From: Arcuatula senhousia
Lineage: Eukaryota; Mollusca; Bivalvia; Mytilida; Mytilidae
NCBI GenBank assembly: GCA_963971305.1
Contig: OZ020303.1
Span: 44,628,106 to 44,692,105 of the forward strand
DNA length: 64,000 nt
Reading direction: 5' to 3'
Below, in pieces: positions 27,001-42,000 of this stretch. The notes beneath the pieces are model-generated. The model was not told the DNA's origin. It did not search any database and worked only from the letters and a program-made list of their open reading frames with translations. A program made the position numbers and the translations under genes. Numbering within the stretch: the first letter of the stretch is position 1; each line of letters starts with the position of its first letter.

Positions 27001-30000
27001 TTGCATTATGATTAAATTATTTGAACAATTGTAGACTTTTTCCACAAAAACTTCTCTTTTTAATTATTTCCTGCCCTAAAACGACAACGGAAAAGTTATA
27101 GACCAGAAGGTCTAATGGAAAATATAGCAATTACCCTACACTTTCTAGTTTCTAATATTCCTTTATTTTTTTAAATTTAAAATTGCCGTAAGAAAGAAAG
27201 AGTCGACAGAAGCGTTTAGTGAAAATAATTGTGCTCAACTATCTTAATACACATGACAACAAAGTTCCAGACAATAAATTTTGTTACGCCTGACGCACGT
27301 TTCGTCTATTCAAGACTCATCAGAGGCGCTCTACCAAAAATATTGAAAATGCCAAACACTTTATGATTATGAAGAGAATAGAACAGTAAATCCAAAAATA
27401 CCAAACTGGGGAACCAAATTATTACTAAGATGATCAACCTATGTCTGGGGTAGGAAAAACCTTAGGGTTTAAACAATTTTGAAATTTAAACGGATAATTT
27501 AAAGCTTTGATGTGTTCTCCAACACAAAAGTGTTAAGTTAATTTTGTAGACAATATTATAATTATCATGTAGATAAATACTTAAGTAACATTGCTATTAG
27601 ATTATATATACATTAAATTGTACAAAGAGCATCCATAAAATTGATATGGCATTGTGTTACCTTCCACTGCACGATGATTTGTGTTTGCGGATAAGAGTTA
27701 TTATACTCAAAGTCTGATGTAAGGCTGTCAATAATCGGTGATAAAGTGGGTGCTGCAAACATAACAATACAAATACTAACACATATACTGGCAATAAAAC
27801 ACATAATGATGTAATATAAAAGTCAATTCGATACTCTAATAGAGTTAGTTCATTTATAATTTACGTAAAAAATAGTAAAGATGCCAAGAAGAAGATCCTT
27901 ATACGTATTAGCTTTAGCTTAGTAGTAACCTAATCCAGCGTTGATCATTTCATCACGCAAGCTGCTATGATATATTATTCAAAGTGTAACTAAACTGTTA
28001 AAATCTGACAATCCTAAGATTTCTTTCGTGAATGCAAATTCGATATTCAAGGTCTCGAAATTGCAAAGCTAATTAAAAATACTGCTAATGTTGTATTTTT
28101 CTTTACTTTCAAGATTTTAAGGTTCAATGGCTTATGTTCAGTGGTTGCTGCTCAACATCACAACTTTTATAATATATGCTGACAAGGCCTTTTTGATGAA
28201 AGAAAAGTACTGGTTGTTTAACATGTAATGACAATGTCATTCTTCATCAAACCCAATAAGGATCACTAAATTTCAATACCTGAACATTTTGTTTTGGTAT
28301 ACAGGATGGCTCCTAAGGGTCCGTCACCACCATCTCCATCGCGTCTTACTGATATCCTTATGGCATATCCCGTGTTTGGTACAAGTTTTGTCAGTGTATA
28401 TCTACACATTCCACGACAATTCATATGTGTTACTATTCCTACTTTTTCAGGTGCTCCTCCTTCCGTGTTTAACCATACGTCATACCAAAGAATCGGAGGG
28501 TCCCCTACATCACCCCTAGATCTGCTCCAAGGTGGCCACTCAATAGATACTTCGGAGACGTCGGGTCCTTTCACAGATACGTTTGGGGCATTTTTCAGTA
28601 CAGGTAATTCTGGAAAGTTCAAAATGAAAAATGTTCTAATAGTTTAGTCATTTTCCTATTAGTATTAGAATATATTTTATATAATTTGGAGAAGAAGATA
28701 TATTGTTAGCGACGAACGCTTCCGAAGAATTATTTTGTGAAAAATATGGTGTTTGGTTGTTTCCAAAGTACATTCATTTTAGAATTTGATAATGGGTTTT
28801 TTTTTTAGAAAAATATATGTTGCTTTACCATATACATTTGTAGCTACTGTTCGTGATGCTTGTCCAGAAACCGTTCTAACAACACAAGTAAATGTGTCAT
28901 CTTTATTGACAAAATCCACTTGGAATAGATTAATCCTTGTATCTGGTTTGGCTCCCAACTCTGATGATCCTATCAACGCCACACGCCGCCCAGAGGGACC
29001 CATAAGTCTAACTTCATTCTCTGTAGGAATAGGAACGGCAGTGACTGTACAGTTGAATGTTGTCGATTGTCCTGGATTTACTTTAACGTTGTCAAAGAAC
29101 AATATCTTTGGTTCAGTCACTGGAAAAGGCAAAATTACATTTACTCATCAAAGTGTTGAAAAGGTTAGAGAATATAGTTTGGCGTCGCGTCTGATACTTG
29201 TAATGATAGTCTTCGTATATTGTCTTTTGTTATTAAAACATTTAGTAAGACTCACTACTCTAGAATCAAACACAAGGAAAAAATTAAGATACATTTACAT
29301 TTGTTTTAATTGGAGCATATATTTGTTTTAACTTTTTTCTTTTACTAAGCAATAAGTTGATTTAGATCCCTTTATAAATAACTGCAAATTATAAAGATAA
29401 GTCTTTTGAAATGTTACTGTTAGTAAGAAAATTGGTGCCATATATTATTTTGGTATTATAGATTGAAATGATTGTACAGCTGTTTTATTCGAATCTACTT
29501 GTTTTAGCTGCATATAGATTCTAACTTAAAAAAACAGCAGTTATTTTTTCTGGTACATATACATTGTTGTTGATGAATTTATAGGGGCGTTGCCTCAAAA
29601 GTCAACGATCTGTTCTTTCAATTGCATTTTTGATAAAAACAAAAGATACTATAGTGTAATAATATCTTAAACGATAAATTCTCAAAATTTTTGAAGCAGT
29701 CTTTTATTGTTTGCTAAACTGGAGACTTTTGTATACAAGAACAGAAGCAGGAGTTATCAAGATCACCTGCGTTTTGTTATGATAAGGGATGTACCATTTC
29801 AATTACTTGGCAACAGACAAGGTATTATCTTTATCATCGTTGCATCAACACTTTACACAACTAAACGATTCAATCAAACCACAATTATGTCTCAACTTGA
29901 ATGTAATATCAATATGATAGAAACTTTCATTTATTAATAAAATGGAAATGAATTTACAATCATTAAATAAGAACTGTGTACATTACAATCTCAGAGTTTT

Positions 30001-33000
30001 ATTACAGACATTGCGTGCTCCAGGTTTATGTGTAAGTAATAACCGATACTGAGAAAAAATGTTGCAGCAAAGTTGTTTTATATTTGTTATACGCTCTCTG
30101 AATATGATATTTTTTATATGCTTAGTAATAATTAGGAATTCGGTCATTAGGTAATAGGTGATAGTTTTGGAACAGACCTATCTATTCTAAAGTGGTGGTC
30201 ATTTGGCTTGAGAAATATCTGATTAAATTTTCAATATTACAATTTTGTAGATTTCATATTGTCGATAAAAACTGAATCACATGAAGTCAAATGACCATGC
30301 ATATACTCAGTAGAAAAATTTCTTTAACGTACTTGTTTTCACTTGTACTTGTGAAAAAGATACTTTTTGTCGTAAAAATTTTTGAAACAGAACTAGCATT
30401 TTTAGACTACTTATGTCAACCCCTTGCTTTTCTCAAAATAATAAATCATTATTTTTTGCTGTTACATATATACAATTAACCTCATAAAAGCAGCAATTTT
30501 AGTTCGATTTTAGCATTCATAACTGATTCATAAATTAGATAAATGATTTCATCTTTGTTCAAATATTGAAAATACAATACGCTATTTATCATTTAAATGC
30601 TTTAGCAATTCGATGAAATTGAATTATCCTAACATATAGGTGTTCTCTAAAAAGAGATTTGAGTCATTTGAAGTTCTTGGTTGGTATCATTGACGTCACT
30701 ATTTGATTAGAAAACAGTAGGTAGATAAAACCAATAAACAGGTGCTATAGAAAAGGTATAAAGAGCGCAAAGTTTTCACTGATTTTTCACATGGGAGGTA
30801 TTTGTCGAGATATTTTGGGGAACAATGGGTCAAAAAAAAAGTTTTTTTCGTCAAGGGAGTTACATTCATAATTGAATAAGAATTTTTTATTTAAAAATAA
30901 TTGTTAATAGAAAAAGTTTCAATTCAAAGAAATCGACGTGTTTATATTTTCATTTTTGCCTCTACAATCAGGCAATTAAAAATGGCAATTTGAAATTCTT
31001 TATCATTTTTGTTATTGCCATTTTATGGTCACAAGGTCCCAATAGTCCTGTACAGCAAGCTATTATAAAACTGTTATTGTGTATCCTTTAGCAACAATTT
31101 ATATGCTGTCTGCACGAATGACAACATTTATTGCTGATCTCTATAGTTATAACTTCATTGTTATGCAGTTTTTCATGGAAGGAATCATTCTCCTTTTCAC
31201 CAGACAGTTCCATTATATATTTCCATTATTCACCAGACGTTATATGTTATTTTGATTAATCACCCCAAATATTGTTTCTTCCTCTCTTTACTCTTATATC
31301 AAATCAAACATAACAAATCTGCTACCAGATGGGGAAACTTGATTTTTGTTACTATATTGTTTGTGTATATTGACTTGAAGCTAACACGTGTTTTGTATCT
31401 TACAGATGATTGTTTTGACCGGCACTTAACTCCTATCAGACCCTACTAATGAATGCTACTATTGAGTGTATACTGAACAGAAACGATTACAGAGGTCTGG
31501 TGAGATATGTTGAAACGGTTTGAAGTTGTGATGGTATGCTCGATAACAATCAGAATCCAGGTACAAGTCAAAGGTACACACAAAAGCTCAAGTATCTAAT
31601 ATAAGTCAAATATTTTGTATGTGTAGTACAACTTTCTGACATTTTTTATAAAAGAAAATGCATGATGTATACTGAACAGAAACGATTACAAAGGTATGAT
31701 GTGATAAAAAAGGGTTTGAAGTATCAAAAGCCTACTTTTAGGGATGATATCGGAATCCAGGAACAAGTGTGTATGATTTGTTAATGCCAAATAAAAAGTA
31801 CATACACAACTAACGCAAAGATATGATGAGTAATTCATGTATATTTTGTAAAAATAAAAAGATATTTGTCGCAATAGATATCATTGGTTAAAAATGAGTT
31901 AAACATATCGATAATTTCTTGACATTTTTAACCCAAAAAAATGTTGACTTAAGAGTAGGTTTAAAACAAAATTACAAACAAGGGACTATAAAATTTTAAA
32001 ATGCCCTTTCAAAATGATACATTACAGGTGGTAACAAAAAAGAGATGGTCAAGTCTTTCTGTGCAGCACATGTATAATTAAGAAAAGTGTAGGTTCGTCA
32101 AGGTTTAAGGAAAAAATGTAACAAAAAGGCAAAATCTTGTTGTTGAGGTGTACCTGGTTCACATATTGGTGGATTGAAGTAGCCTTTCTTGCATTGACAT
32201 TTTTCAGTAGGTCCATAAAACCTATGGCAATGTCTAGAATCCTGGCAAAAGCACTGGTTAGAACAGTCCCATCCATATCTGTTTTCCGGGCAAGCAACAG
32301 CTGATACAAATAAAGTAGAGTTTGTGATTGGACAAGATAAATACGATAATGTACATTTATTCATACTCAGTTCCTATTCTTTCAAATATTCTTATGTACG
32401 AGTATCTATGAAGTCATTATTTGATCTAGTGCGTGCAATGTTGTAAGTAACAATGTTTAAAATATATTTTGAGAAATATGACATGATTAGCTAGTTTTAC
32501 ATGTAAGTATGGTATGGTCAGTTTGGTAACAAGTTAAAATTCAACAAATGGTCGGCGAATTTTCAAAATTTAAAGATAAAGACTGTGCTTTTATCATTGA
32601 TCCCTGGAATTTAAATGTATGTCTTTAACTTTTCAATCTATGCTTTTACTTACGTTTTTGACAGTTGAATCCATCCCATCCCTGGGCACATCCTGTAGTA
32701 CACATACCAAGTATACTATCACAGGCCTCACTCAGGTCCGCACAGTGGCACTCATGCTCACAATTGTTCCCAAAACGTCCTACCGGACAGTCTGAAACGA
32801 AGACGTCATTCTGACATAGTGTTTTAGTAGCCGGTAGTTACACATAATGGAGAATTAGGAATATTTTTTTTTTATATATCTTTTTGAGGCGCTATTAGAA
32901 TGATGCTTAATGGTGAATTTGAAATATTATTCTATGATGTTTTATTACATGAAGATCAATATAGCATTAAAGTGCGTAAAGATAGATGAGTAGAAATCAA

Positions 33001-36000
33001 AATTCGTGTGACAAAACATATTGTATTCAATAAATTTTCCTTGCAATGTTATATTCACATTGGACTTTTCAGACATGGGTGTCTTCAAGTTCAATATTTC
33101 CTTAATGTACTTTCTTAACAATTCCATGCCTTATCATGAAAAAGTCATATTTGATTCTACTTGATGTGGGTTTTTGTCAGCCAATTGTATCACTTTTGTT
33201 CAAATATTGCCTAGATTGCATTTTCTTAACAGTTGTGTGCTCAATCTCACTAAGATCACGTCTGAGCATCTTAGACATTATTTACAAGAGTTCTTGAATT
33301 TTTTTCATGATATAATTGTCTCAATTGATTATACAAGACGCTTTTTTACAGAAAATGAGCCACTTTTGTTCTTGGAGTCTTGGTTTGTCATAATTAGGTC
33401 ACACTTGATTGCTTAAGACGTTGTTTTATGACAAGTGAACCACTTTTGTTCTTAGAATTTCTTTACTTTTCCATGATAAGGTCACATTGATCAATAGTTG
33501 TCGATTTTTATCATTTGTTCCATGATCTTGTACTTCCTTTCTGTAATTTCCAAGCATTATGTACAAGTATAATTAACGGATGTGATCAAACTACAAAATG
33601 ACTTCTCCTAACATTCAATGTGCAATGCATTTATTTCTACTGGCAATGACAGCTTTAATTGACCGAAATGAATTGCTTGTATTAACAGTGTTTTGCTTCC
33701 CAAAAGGACAATGTGCATTTCTACATTGAATATTGTAGTTTGTTGTCATATTTTAAATATAAATGTTACTTAATCATACTGAAACATTTTTCAAATAATT
33801 GTGTCAATGAATGTTTTCAAAAAAAAGTTTGCTGCCTTGGTAATCAAATCTTAACAAATAGGTTCGATAAGGTTTAGTTATACTGAAACATTTATTATTG
33901 ATATTGTTTGTAATTTTTGTGTTTATCAATGTTATTTTCTGTATATATTTCAAAACTTCAAGTTTGTAAATACAGGCGTATTCAAACTAGTAATCAACTG
34001 CGACTAAGTTATATTGAAACATTTATAAATAATAGTTTATGAAAAATAATTGTGTTAATTAACGTTAATTTCTGTATATATTTCAAAGCCGTGATTTTTT
34101 CAGTCTGCAGCCTTTTTAACTCTAAACTAAAATAACTGCAGTTTCTTCAGCAAATTAAAATAGCTTTCTAGAATCTCTAAGAACAGAAAAAAAAATAGAT
34201 TTCTTTTTTTCTAATTCTACAATTTGTTAAAACATTTAGGCTTGATTGTATACTTACTTTTTATGATATATATTCAGAGCATTATACATAATAATATAAG
34301 CTTAAGACAAAGATTATATAGAGACAATAGCAAAAATATGATTTGAATATATATAAGATAGCACATGCCATGAAAGCTGCAAAATGCTAATAGCTATAGA
34401 GGACAGAGCTAATAAATACGTACTGCAATTATTAATATTACAATGTTCCCATCTCTGGTCCTTCTTAGTCGTGTAACACCATGGTCTGGCTGAGTCTAGA
34501 GTTGTACGACAAAAGTTTTCCGGAATTTCCCGATCCGGGAAATCTGCTACTGTATATGAATGGCGGTGAGGTTCCTGAGACTCCCATCTTTGACAGGCGT
34601 ACAAGTTATCCGTGACTGACTTTGTTCCCATGTAATGTTTGGCTTGTCCATTGTAGAAACAGTTGTTTGCTGTTAGTATAATGTAGAGTACAATTGTTGC
34701 ATGCTGGCGGGTTTATGATTAATAAAGCAATGTATATGAAACATAAAATTTCACTTCTATACAAAGATAGTATCTACCAAAGATTGGGGATGGAAACAAA
34801 TAATGGTTCTTTGTGATGTCAATGATGTTTTAGCAGGGACAATTATTTGCTTCAAAAACTTGACGGCAAATATTTCCAATAAATGTATTGTTCCTAGTTT
34901 CATCGAATTTGAAGCACATCAACAAAATCTTGATTATTAAAAATCCACTGTTTCAAAAGCATGAAACGAGCAATGTCAAAGTTTCTGAAAGTTGTGATTA
35001 AGCTATATTTGCTTGCATATTACCAAGCCTGAACAAAACATTTCATGATAAGAAAGCTGATTTTGTGCAAAATTACTGGGAAAGAATCACAATTTGAGTT
35101 TTTGTGATCTGATTAATTCTATTATATATTCTCATTTAAAGTTTGTATTTATAACTTGACAATTCTCATTGGAATACAAACGAAATCGATTTCGTTCTCT
35201 CCTTAAATGAAAGTGTCTCCTAATTCATTTTGCCCGATTATTTATTAGTTATAAAATAGAAATTGAAATTTTTTCTCACTATTAACAAAATAAACATTCT
35301 CATCCGATGGAGTCATTTTTCTTTACGGTGTAATATCATTATATTCCTGTCAGGATCGATTTCAGCAACAAATAAGGAAAACAGATCCTGCATGATTTAC
35401 AATTTAAAAAGAAACACCAACAGGTTCAGGGTCATGCGGAAGGTTTTTCCATTTACCACCATTCATCTACTTTTGGGACTACTTACAGAGCTGACATCTT
35501 GGTCCCCAGAATCCTTCCGCGCATCTATCTTTTGGACATCTACCGGTCGTCTTGTCACACACGTGGTCCCTGTAGCATCTACATCTAAACATACATTTAT
35601 ATCCAAAGGTTCCGTCAAGGCATTCTTCTGATAACCGTGATAACTCGGAATCAGCTAAAAAGACAAATTAACAGTATATTATATATTTTACATAAATGTT
35701 TAAGGGCAATGCATATGGCATACATGTTTTAATATCTTGGGCCAGTCGTGCATAGCTACACTTTGTTTTTATCACAATGATTGACGATTTTGCTTTTTCC
35801 GCATAGAAAATCGTTACAAATCTTATGGATGAAGTATAATAAAACCACTTTTTTATATTCCCCCTGATAGTTTAGAAGTACTTTTTATATACTTTTCGTT
35901 ATAGATTTAGTAATCTCAACAAAAAATAAATTCCCTGTGTTGCTGAGAAAAAAAGACATCATTAAGTGTCCCTTTTCATGTTTACTGGTATGTTTTAACG

Positions 36001-39000
36001 GGTTAATGCTCTAAGGTTAATGCGGTTGTTGTTATATACTTTTAAGTATAGATATGAAGATTTTCCTTTCAATAAATAGCCACTTATTTTTGGATAGTGT
36101 TTATAAAGTCACAGGTGTTTTTCTTCGTTTTATGGCCGTGAAATTTAAGGAAAAACTTTACTAAATTATATATTCGAAAAGAATGTTTTCAGACTTGATG
36201 GTCAGTGCATAGATACTAAACCATCACTGAGATAATTTAGTTTTAATTTTCATAAAAAGTAAGAGAGCAACAAAATAAACTAAAATTCTAAAACGTTCAG
36301 AGTTTCCACAGAAAATTTCTTAACTTATTATGATGACACTTTTGTTTCAAATGCAGAAAGCATTAAGATTGAAACTAGTGATACATATAGATGCAACCAT
36401 GCACTGACAGCCACGAAAAGAATAGCAACAGAATTTAGGAACCTCATAATAAGTCATTTTATTTATTTACTAGTATATTTTATTCAAAATAGTTTTTAGA
36501 AAGCACTTTAGCTTATTCGATGATAGTCATTTTGAGATAAACAAAGGGAAGGTAGAGGTATTGGAAATACAAAATTACCTCAATTAAGATAGACCTTGGA
36601 CATTTCAGATTCTCACTTACACTTTAATGTGAAGATATCTAGATATTTGATTCTATCAACTACAGTTTATCTTGAAATCAGAATGTATGACACTTAATTC
36701 TTCAACAGTAGTCAGTCTCCAGAGGCATTGTCTATGGCCAAACTCTGTATGGCGTGAAAAGAAGGTATTATTCTATCTAAAGTAACAGTATAAACAACAG
36801 AGACAAACGTATCCAGGGACCCTGGATCTGAGAGATGTGATGATATAACAAAGAAAACACAGTTTTTTTTGTTAATTTACTTTAAAACACTATACGTTTG
36901 AAAATGACAGTTATGATGAATAACAACTAGATTAACTTTATAGAAGTTTGTATTCTTCGTAGATGATGTATAGTAGGTTCTAATTTACTCCTAAAGAACC
37001 CAGAAAATAATTTTACTTCTACCTTTGTTTTCAAAAACAGAAAACATTGAAATTTAAAGCATATAGCCAAACATGATTCAAGGCGGTGTTCCGTTTTCTC
37101 GTTCTCTGTCTCTACTTTGTTTAGTTACAACGGAACACAAAAAAGAAGCACTAACATAAGAATGACTTCAATTTCAAAACAACTAATTAGAAAAGGCTCT
37201 AAAACTGTGATCGGTTTGAAAAAAAATGAAAGACCGGCAGTGCTGAGAAAATAATTAGGGCCCCGCATATTCGATGCGGATGCCCTATAGTTTTCACTTT
37301 GTCCGTCTGTTCTAAAATCTTGTACAGTTGCTAAGTAGAATGTCATGATTTGCAAATTAATTTTTTGTGCAAATCCGTGAAATATATTTTTTTTTAAATT
37401 AAAAAAATTCCATTTTTGTTGAAAAATCACAGATTTTGAGAATTGGACTTTGTGAACACTAAAAGTAAAACTAAAAAGCTACTTACAATACAGTTCTCAA
37501 GTTTTGTACAGTTGCTAAGTTGCACGTCATGATTTGCATGTTAAATTTTCGTGCAAATCCATGAAAATATTTTTAATTAATTTCATTTTTGTTGGAAAAT
37601 CACAGATTTTGAGAATTGGACTAATGGTACTTCAGTACTGGCGGGACCCTTCCTGACTTTGTCAGTATTCTAGTTCGATTTAAGTAAGACCGTGTAGGTA
37701 TTTGATTCTAGCTACAATATACTTCAATGGTTTTCAATCTATAGAAAGCCAATTCCATATTATATAAAAGTAACTGCAAGTTCACAAGACAGACAGTCGT
37801 GTTTTCTGGAAAAAAAGACGTAATAGGACAAATTAAAGAAGAAATACAAATAATTTAATGATAAAAACCGTTTTATTACAGAAAAATTGCTAAAACAAGG
37901 TTACCGTTACCACAAATTAGTCAAATCTTTTACAAAATTTGCCCATAAATATGGACATCTCATCGAAAAATTTGATTGTACACGTAGATTTCTGATTGTT
38001 AAAGGAATATCTCATCCTGACTTTTATAGCAATGTAGTTTATAAAGCACAAAAATTCAAAAATAACCTTATGGAAATAAAAAACTGGCTTAAAAACCTTT
38101 TGAAAAAAGGATACGAATTCAATGTTTTAGTAAAATCTTTGCATTTGGTATGTTTTGGCAGAAATATTGATAGCTTGATAGTAACTTTAAAACGTTAAAT
38201 TTTCACTTTTTATCCACTGTATTATTTATAAGCACCACAGCGATCAAGTATGTCGGTTCTGTATGGTGATACAACTCTTAATCATTCATTGTTTTGACGT
38301 GGGGTGTCGGATTTAGAACTGATGTATTTGATTCTTTTACATCAATCGATAAATGTTTCTTAGCTAGTTGTCAGTAACTTCGAGTGTTCTCAAGAGAGTT
38401 CCTCCTTGTCTTGTTATTTTCGTACAGTATTTTGTCTTAGGTTCTCTCTTGTTGAATTGAACTTTTGTCGATTGAGTTTTACAGTGTGTTTTTTATATGT
38501 TGCTTTGTGCAAGCTTATCAATAGGGGGAAGGTTGGATCCAAAAAACTAGTTTAACCCCGCCACATTTTATATGTGCCTGTCCTAAGCCAGGAAACTTTG
38601 CCAAAGCCTTTGTTTGTCCTTGTCATTCTATGTTAACTGTTTTATGTCAAGAATTGAGTCTTTCGTTGATGATTTAGGGATTGGTTTTGATACGTTTGTA
38701 TTGTATTATAAGTCTTGGGCCAATGCAAGACGGTAAGCAGTGACCTATGGTCATGTTGAAGACTGCTTGCTGTTTTCCGTTGTGATTTTTTGAATTGCTG
38801 TTTGTTTATGTTTGTTGTGTCGCGTACACTTATTCCACATCTCAATATCGTATATCATAAGGACTTTGCACAGGTAGGTAAAAACTTTTTGATTTGATTT
38901 AAACATATTTTATTCAGAAGAAAAGGATTGCATAGCAGACTAAGGCCTATAAATATCCTCTCCAATGTTAAAAACTTTCTGTTTACACCAAAATACTATA

Positions 39001-42000
39001 TAATACGTATTGTTCACCCAGCAGAGACCAGACGTGTTCAGGGACACTAGAAATAAATGATGACATGATACGATAAAGACCTGGAAACACATAAAAAAGA
39101 TATTATACCTTTACAAAATATAAATTTGAAAGAAAAGATCCCAACTAACAGAGTATTACGAAGCTTGAGGATATGATTAAAAAGAACTCAACTAACTTTA
39201 TACGAGTTTGTGTATTCTTTGAAGACCTATATTCGTGATATCATTCTCTAAACAGCAACAGTGTTACTCCAAAGCTTTGTTTTCAAAATAACATTTTTAT
39301 ATACACAGCATAAAGTACTCAAAACGGCAGATCCTTAAGTTACAGTGTAAGGGGAAAACAAAGAAAATAAATCACTTACGTCTTAGTTCGGCTTCATGTC
39401 AGATATAGGCTCTTAAATAAACAGTGATCATTTCAAAATATGAAAGTGAAGTAGAGCTAGGAAAAATGATTCGATTGAAATAGACTATGGACATATCAGA
39501 TTCTAACTAATATACTTCTAGATTTAGATGGCTAGACATCTAGAAAATTTAATTCTATCAACTACAATTTCTCTTGAGATCAGAAAGTATATACATAACA
39601 CTCCTTCAACACCGACCTGTCACCATTCTCCTTAGGTATTGTCATATTAAATAACAAAGACAGTATTGCGTGAAAAAAGAAGCATTATTCTAGATAATGT
39701 GATAGTTTAATACCTATAGTTAACACGACAAAAAGAGACGTGTCCAGGGACGCTGGAATTGAAAGATGCGATGATATACTAAAACGAGAAGACAGCAGCA
39801 TTGTTTCAATTCAAAAGATGGTATACAAAGAAAACTGTTGAAAATATCAATCAAAGAATTGATACTAGTAACAACAAATAACACACACTTAAGTAGCATT
39901 TTAGTAACAACACCAACAGGCTTAAATAGCTGAAAGAAGATTACATTTAAACCAGATTTAGGTTTTTAGTCGCTAAATGACTGTGCATTTAGAAGTCCAA
40001 AACCCCGGGTCCAAAACTTAAGCCCGTTCAGTAGAGTCAATTTGACTCAGTAGCAACTAAAACGAACACTGCATCAATTCAAAAAAGTATTTTTTGTTGT
40101 TGCTTGTTTTATTTTGTGATGTAGTTGTTGATTCATCTGATGTTGTTGTTTTGTTTAGCGTTGCTTGATGTTGCTTCTTGTGTTTTGTTGTTGTTGCTGA
40201 TACCGAGGGGTTGTTGTTATTGTTATCGATGCAAAAATAATGGTAAGAGTATAGATTGTACTGTGCGGGTGTTTAGGATTTCCAAAGTCTATCTGTCACC
40301 ATCTGGCTGTTATAAACAAGAAATTCAGGAACCGCTTACTCTTCCGGAGCACCTGGGTACTCTACTCTTTGCGAGTAGAGTCGTTTATTGATATTCAGTA
40401 GTTTTGTGTGTGTGTTTCAATGTTTTATATGCTGTCTGTTTTTTGTCCTGTCTTTGTTTGTGTTTACTGTTTTTGTCTCTGTCCTTTCGGACTTTGACAT
40501 TCGGATGCCCCATTGGTACCTCTGATTCTTCCTTCGTTTCTTATATCAGGTTGCATTACGTAACATCAAGAATAAAGAAACGTACGATATATATCTTATC
40601 TAAGTGGTCGCAAATTGTTTATTGACATTTTAATTGCCTTTAGATCTTTTTTTCTGTGTAACACAATGCATATAAGCAATCATACAGTTATGTATATATT
40701 TTACTAACAAATTTATATTCTTATCATGTGCATTTCTTAACTTGACCAAGTTGTCGTTGAAGTTGTCTCAAGTGTTTCTCTTGGTAAATGGTAATCTCAT
40801 AATGTAAATTTCTGCATCATTGCACGTCTTAAGTTTTGAAAATAATCATATCTTCTAAAAGACTATTATTTAGAGGAATCTTGAAGAAAATTGTGTGATA
40901 AGATGATATTTGTTCTGCAATGTAAGTTTTGTAATCACTGTAAACAGTTGCTAAAGCGACGAATATAGTTTTACAGGTTAGAATTAGATAAGATTCTGGA
41001 AATTTCGAAATGAGAAGAATCTGCTAATAACATTTGATTTTACAGCATCAGAGAAATTGGAGTTGTTTAACTTCACATAACTAAATTAATGACATTTTCA
41101 AATTAAAAATGCAAACCTTTTCTTTCAATTTTCCCCTTTTCCTCTCCTTACAACTTATTTTTCAGATTACATGTCAACTTTTTTGTATAAAAAATGGCAG
41201 CTGTTAAGAAATTGTCAACTTGAAGCTGGAAATGTCAACTTGGTCGCAGAGAATCTGAACTTTATTACAAAAGCATAATAACACTATCGTTTGGACAAAT
41301 GATGTTATATTTGCACGTGCACTTTTTAAAGCTAATCGGACCTACTGCCCAGTGCTTATCTAGTTTTAAAATGGACATCTTTATCACAAAACTTTTGAAT
41401 CATGCATCTCCACCACCATCAGTGTCAAAACCCATACAGAGAAATCATTTTATGTTTCATATCTTATAATAGCACCATGGAGTTAACTCCATAATAGAAC
41501 ATTTTGATATATTTATAAACTAGTATTTAGAACCACTCGTAATTTTGGTGAGTTGGACTCTATTTGAATGATGGTGTTCTTGATTAAGTTGTAGTACATG
41601 TATCTTCATGGTTTCACATATCGATTTCGTTGTGCATAAATCGCTCTCAGACACAAAGAAACCTTAGTGACTTATTGCATGATCTTTAGAACGTGCATTG
41701 TGACACAGTGTTGTGACATTGTTATGTTAAGCCATGCATACGTAAGTTTTACAAGGACCTTGCAACGTTGTAATGTGTCATTCGGGTGTTTCCGGGAATA
41801 TTTTCAAATAGTCCATTATCATAGATGTTGTTGATATCCGACGAGTCTGTGTGTTTGGGGTTATAGCGCAAATTCCCCATGGGTTTTTTTTTTACGAGAA
41901 GGGTGTTCCAAGTCTGTACGTGAATTGAGAGCGGTGAACAGTGTGAGAAATGTAGAAATGAATGGGAACAAACTATTAACATGCAAAGCATACAGCGAAT

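Larger units (their letters stand above)
36530..39900. repeat. Triplicated degenerate segment in intron 1
   Basis: Blocks near 36550-36860, 38930-39110 and 39430-39800 share GTATCCAGGGACCCTGG / GTGTCCAGGGACGCTGG / GTGTTCAGGGACACTAG followed by a GATG(T/C)GATGATAT-like stretch. The first and third also share TTTGATTCTATCAACTACA / TTTAATTCTATCAACTACA about 165-200 bp earlier. The first and third copies lie about 2.9 kb apart, with the retroelement and family C element between them. Confidence 0.65.

Noticed and set aside
28294..29331. Plus-strand frames of 117 and 181 codons over the Ig and first FN3 exons
   Set aside because: They are antisense shadows of exons 6 and 7, whose minus-strand frames have splice sites, correct phases and clear domain motifs.
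34424..34669. Kringle exon as part of a separate ROR-kinase or protease gene
   Set aside because: It lies between EGF exons of the same gene and strand, with matching phase 1 on both sides, and no frizzled, kinase or protease exon was found nearby.
37250..37675. Firm Helitron assignment for family C
   Set aside because: The 3' hairpin plus CTAG fits, but the expected TC at the 5' end and an A|T empty site could not be shown, so it is kept as a suggestion only.
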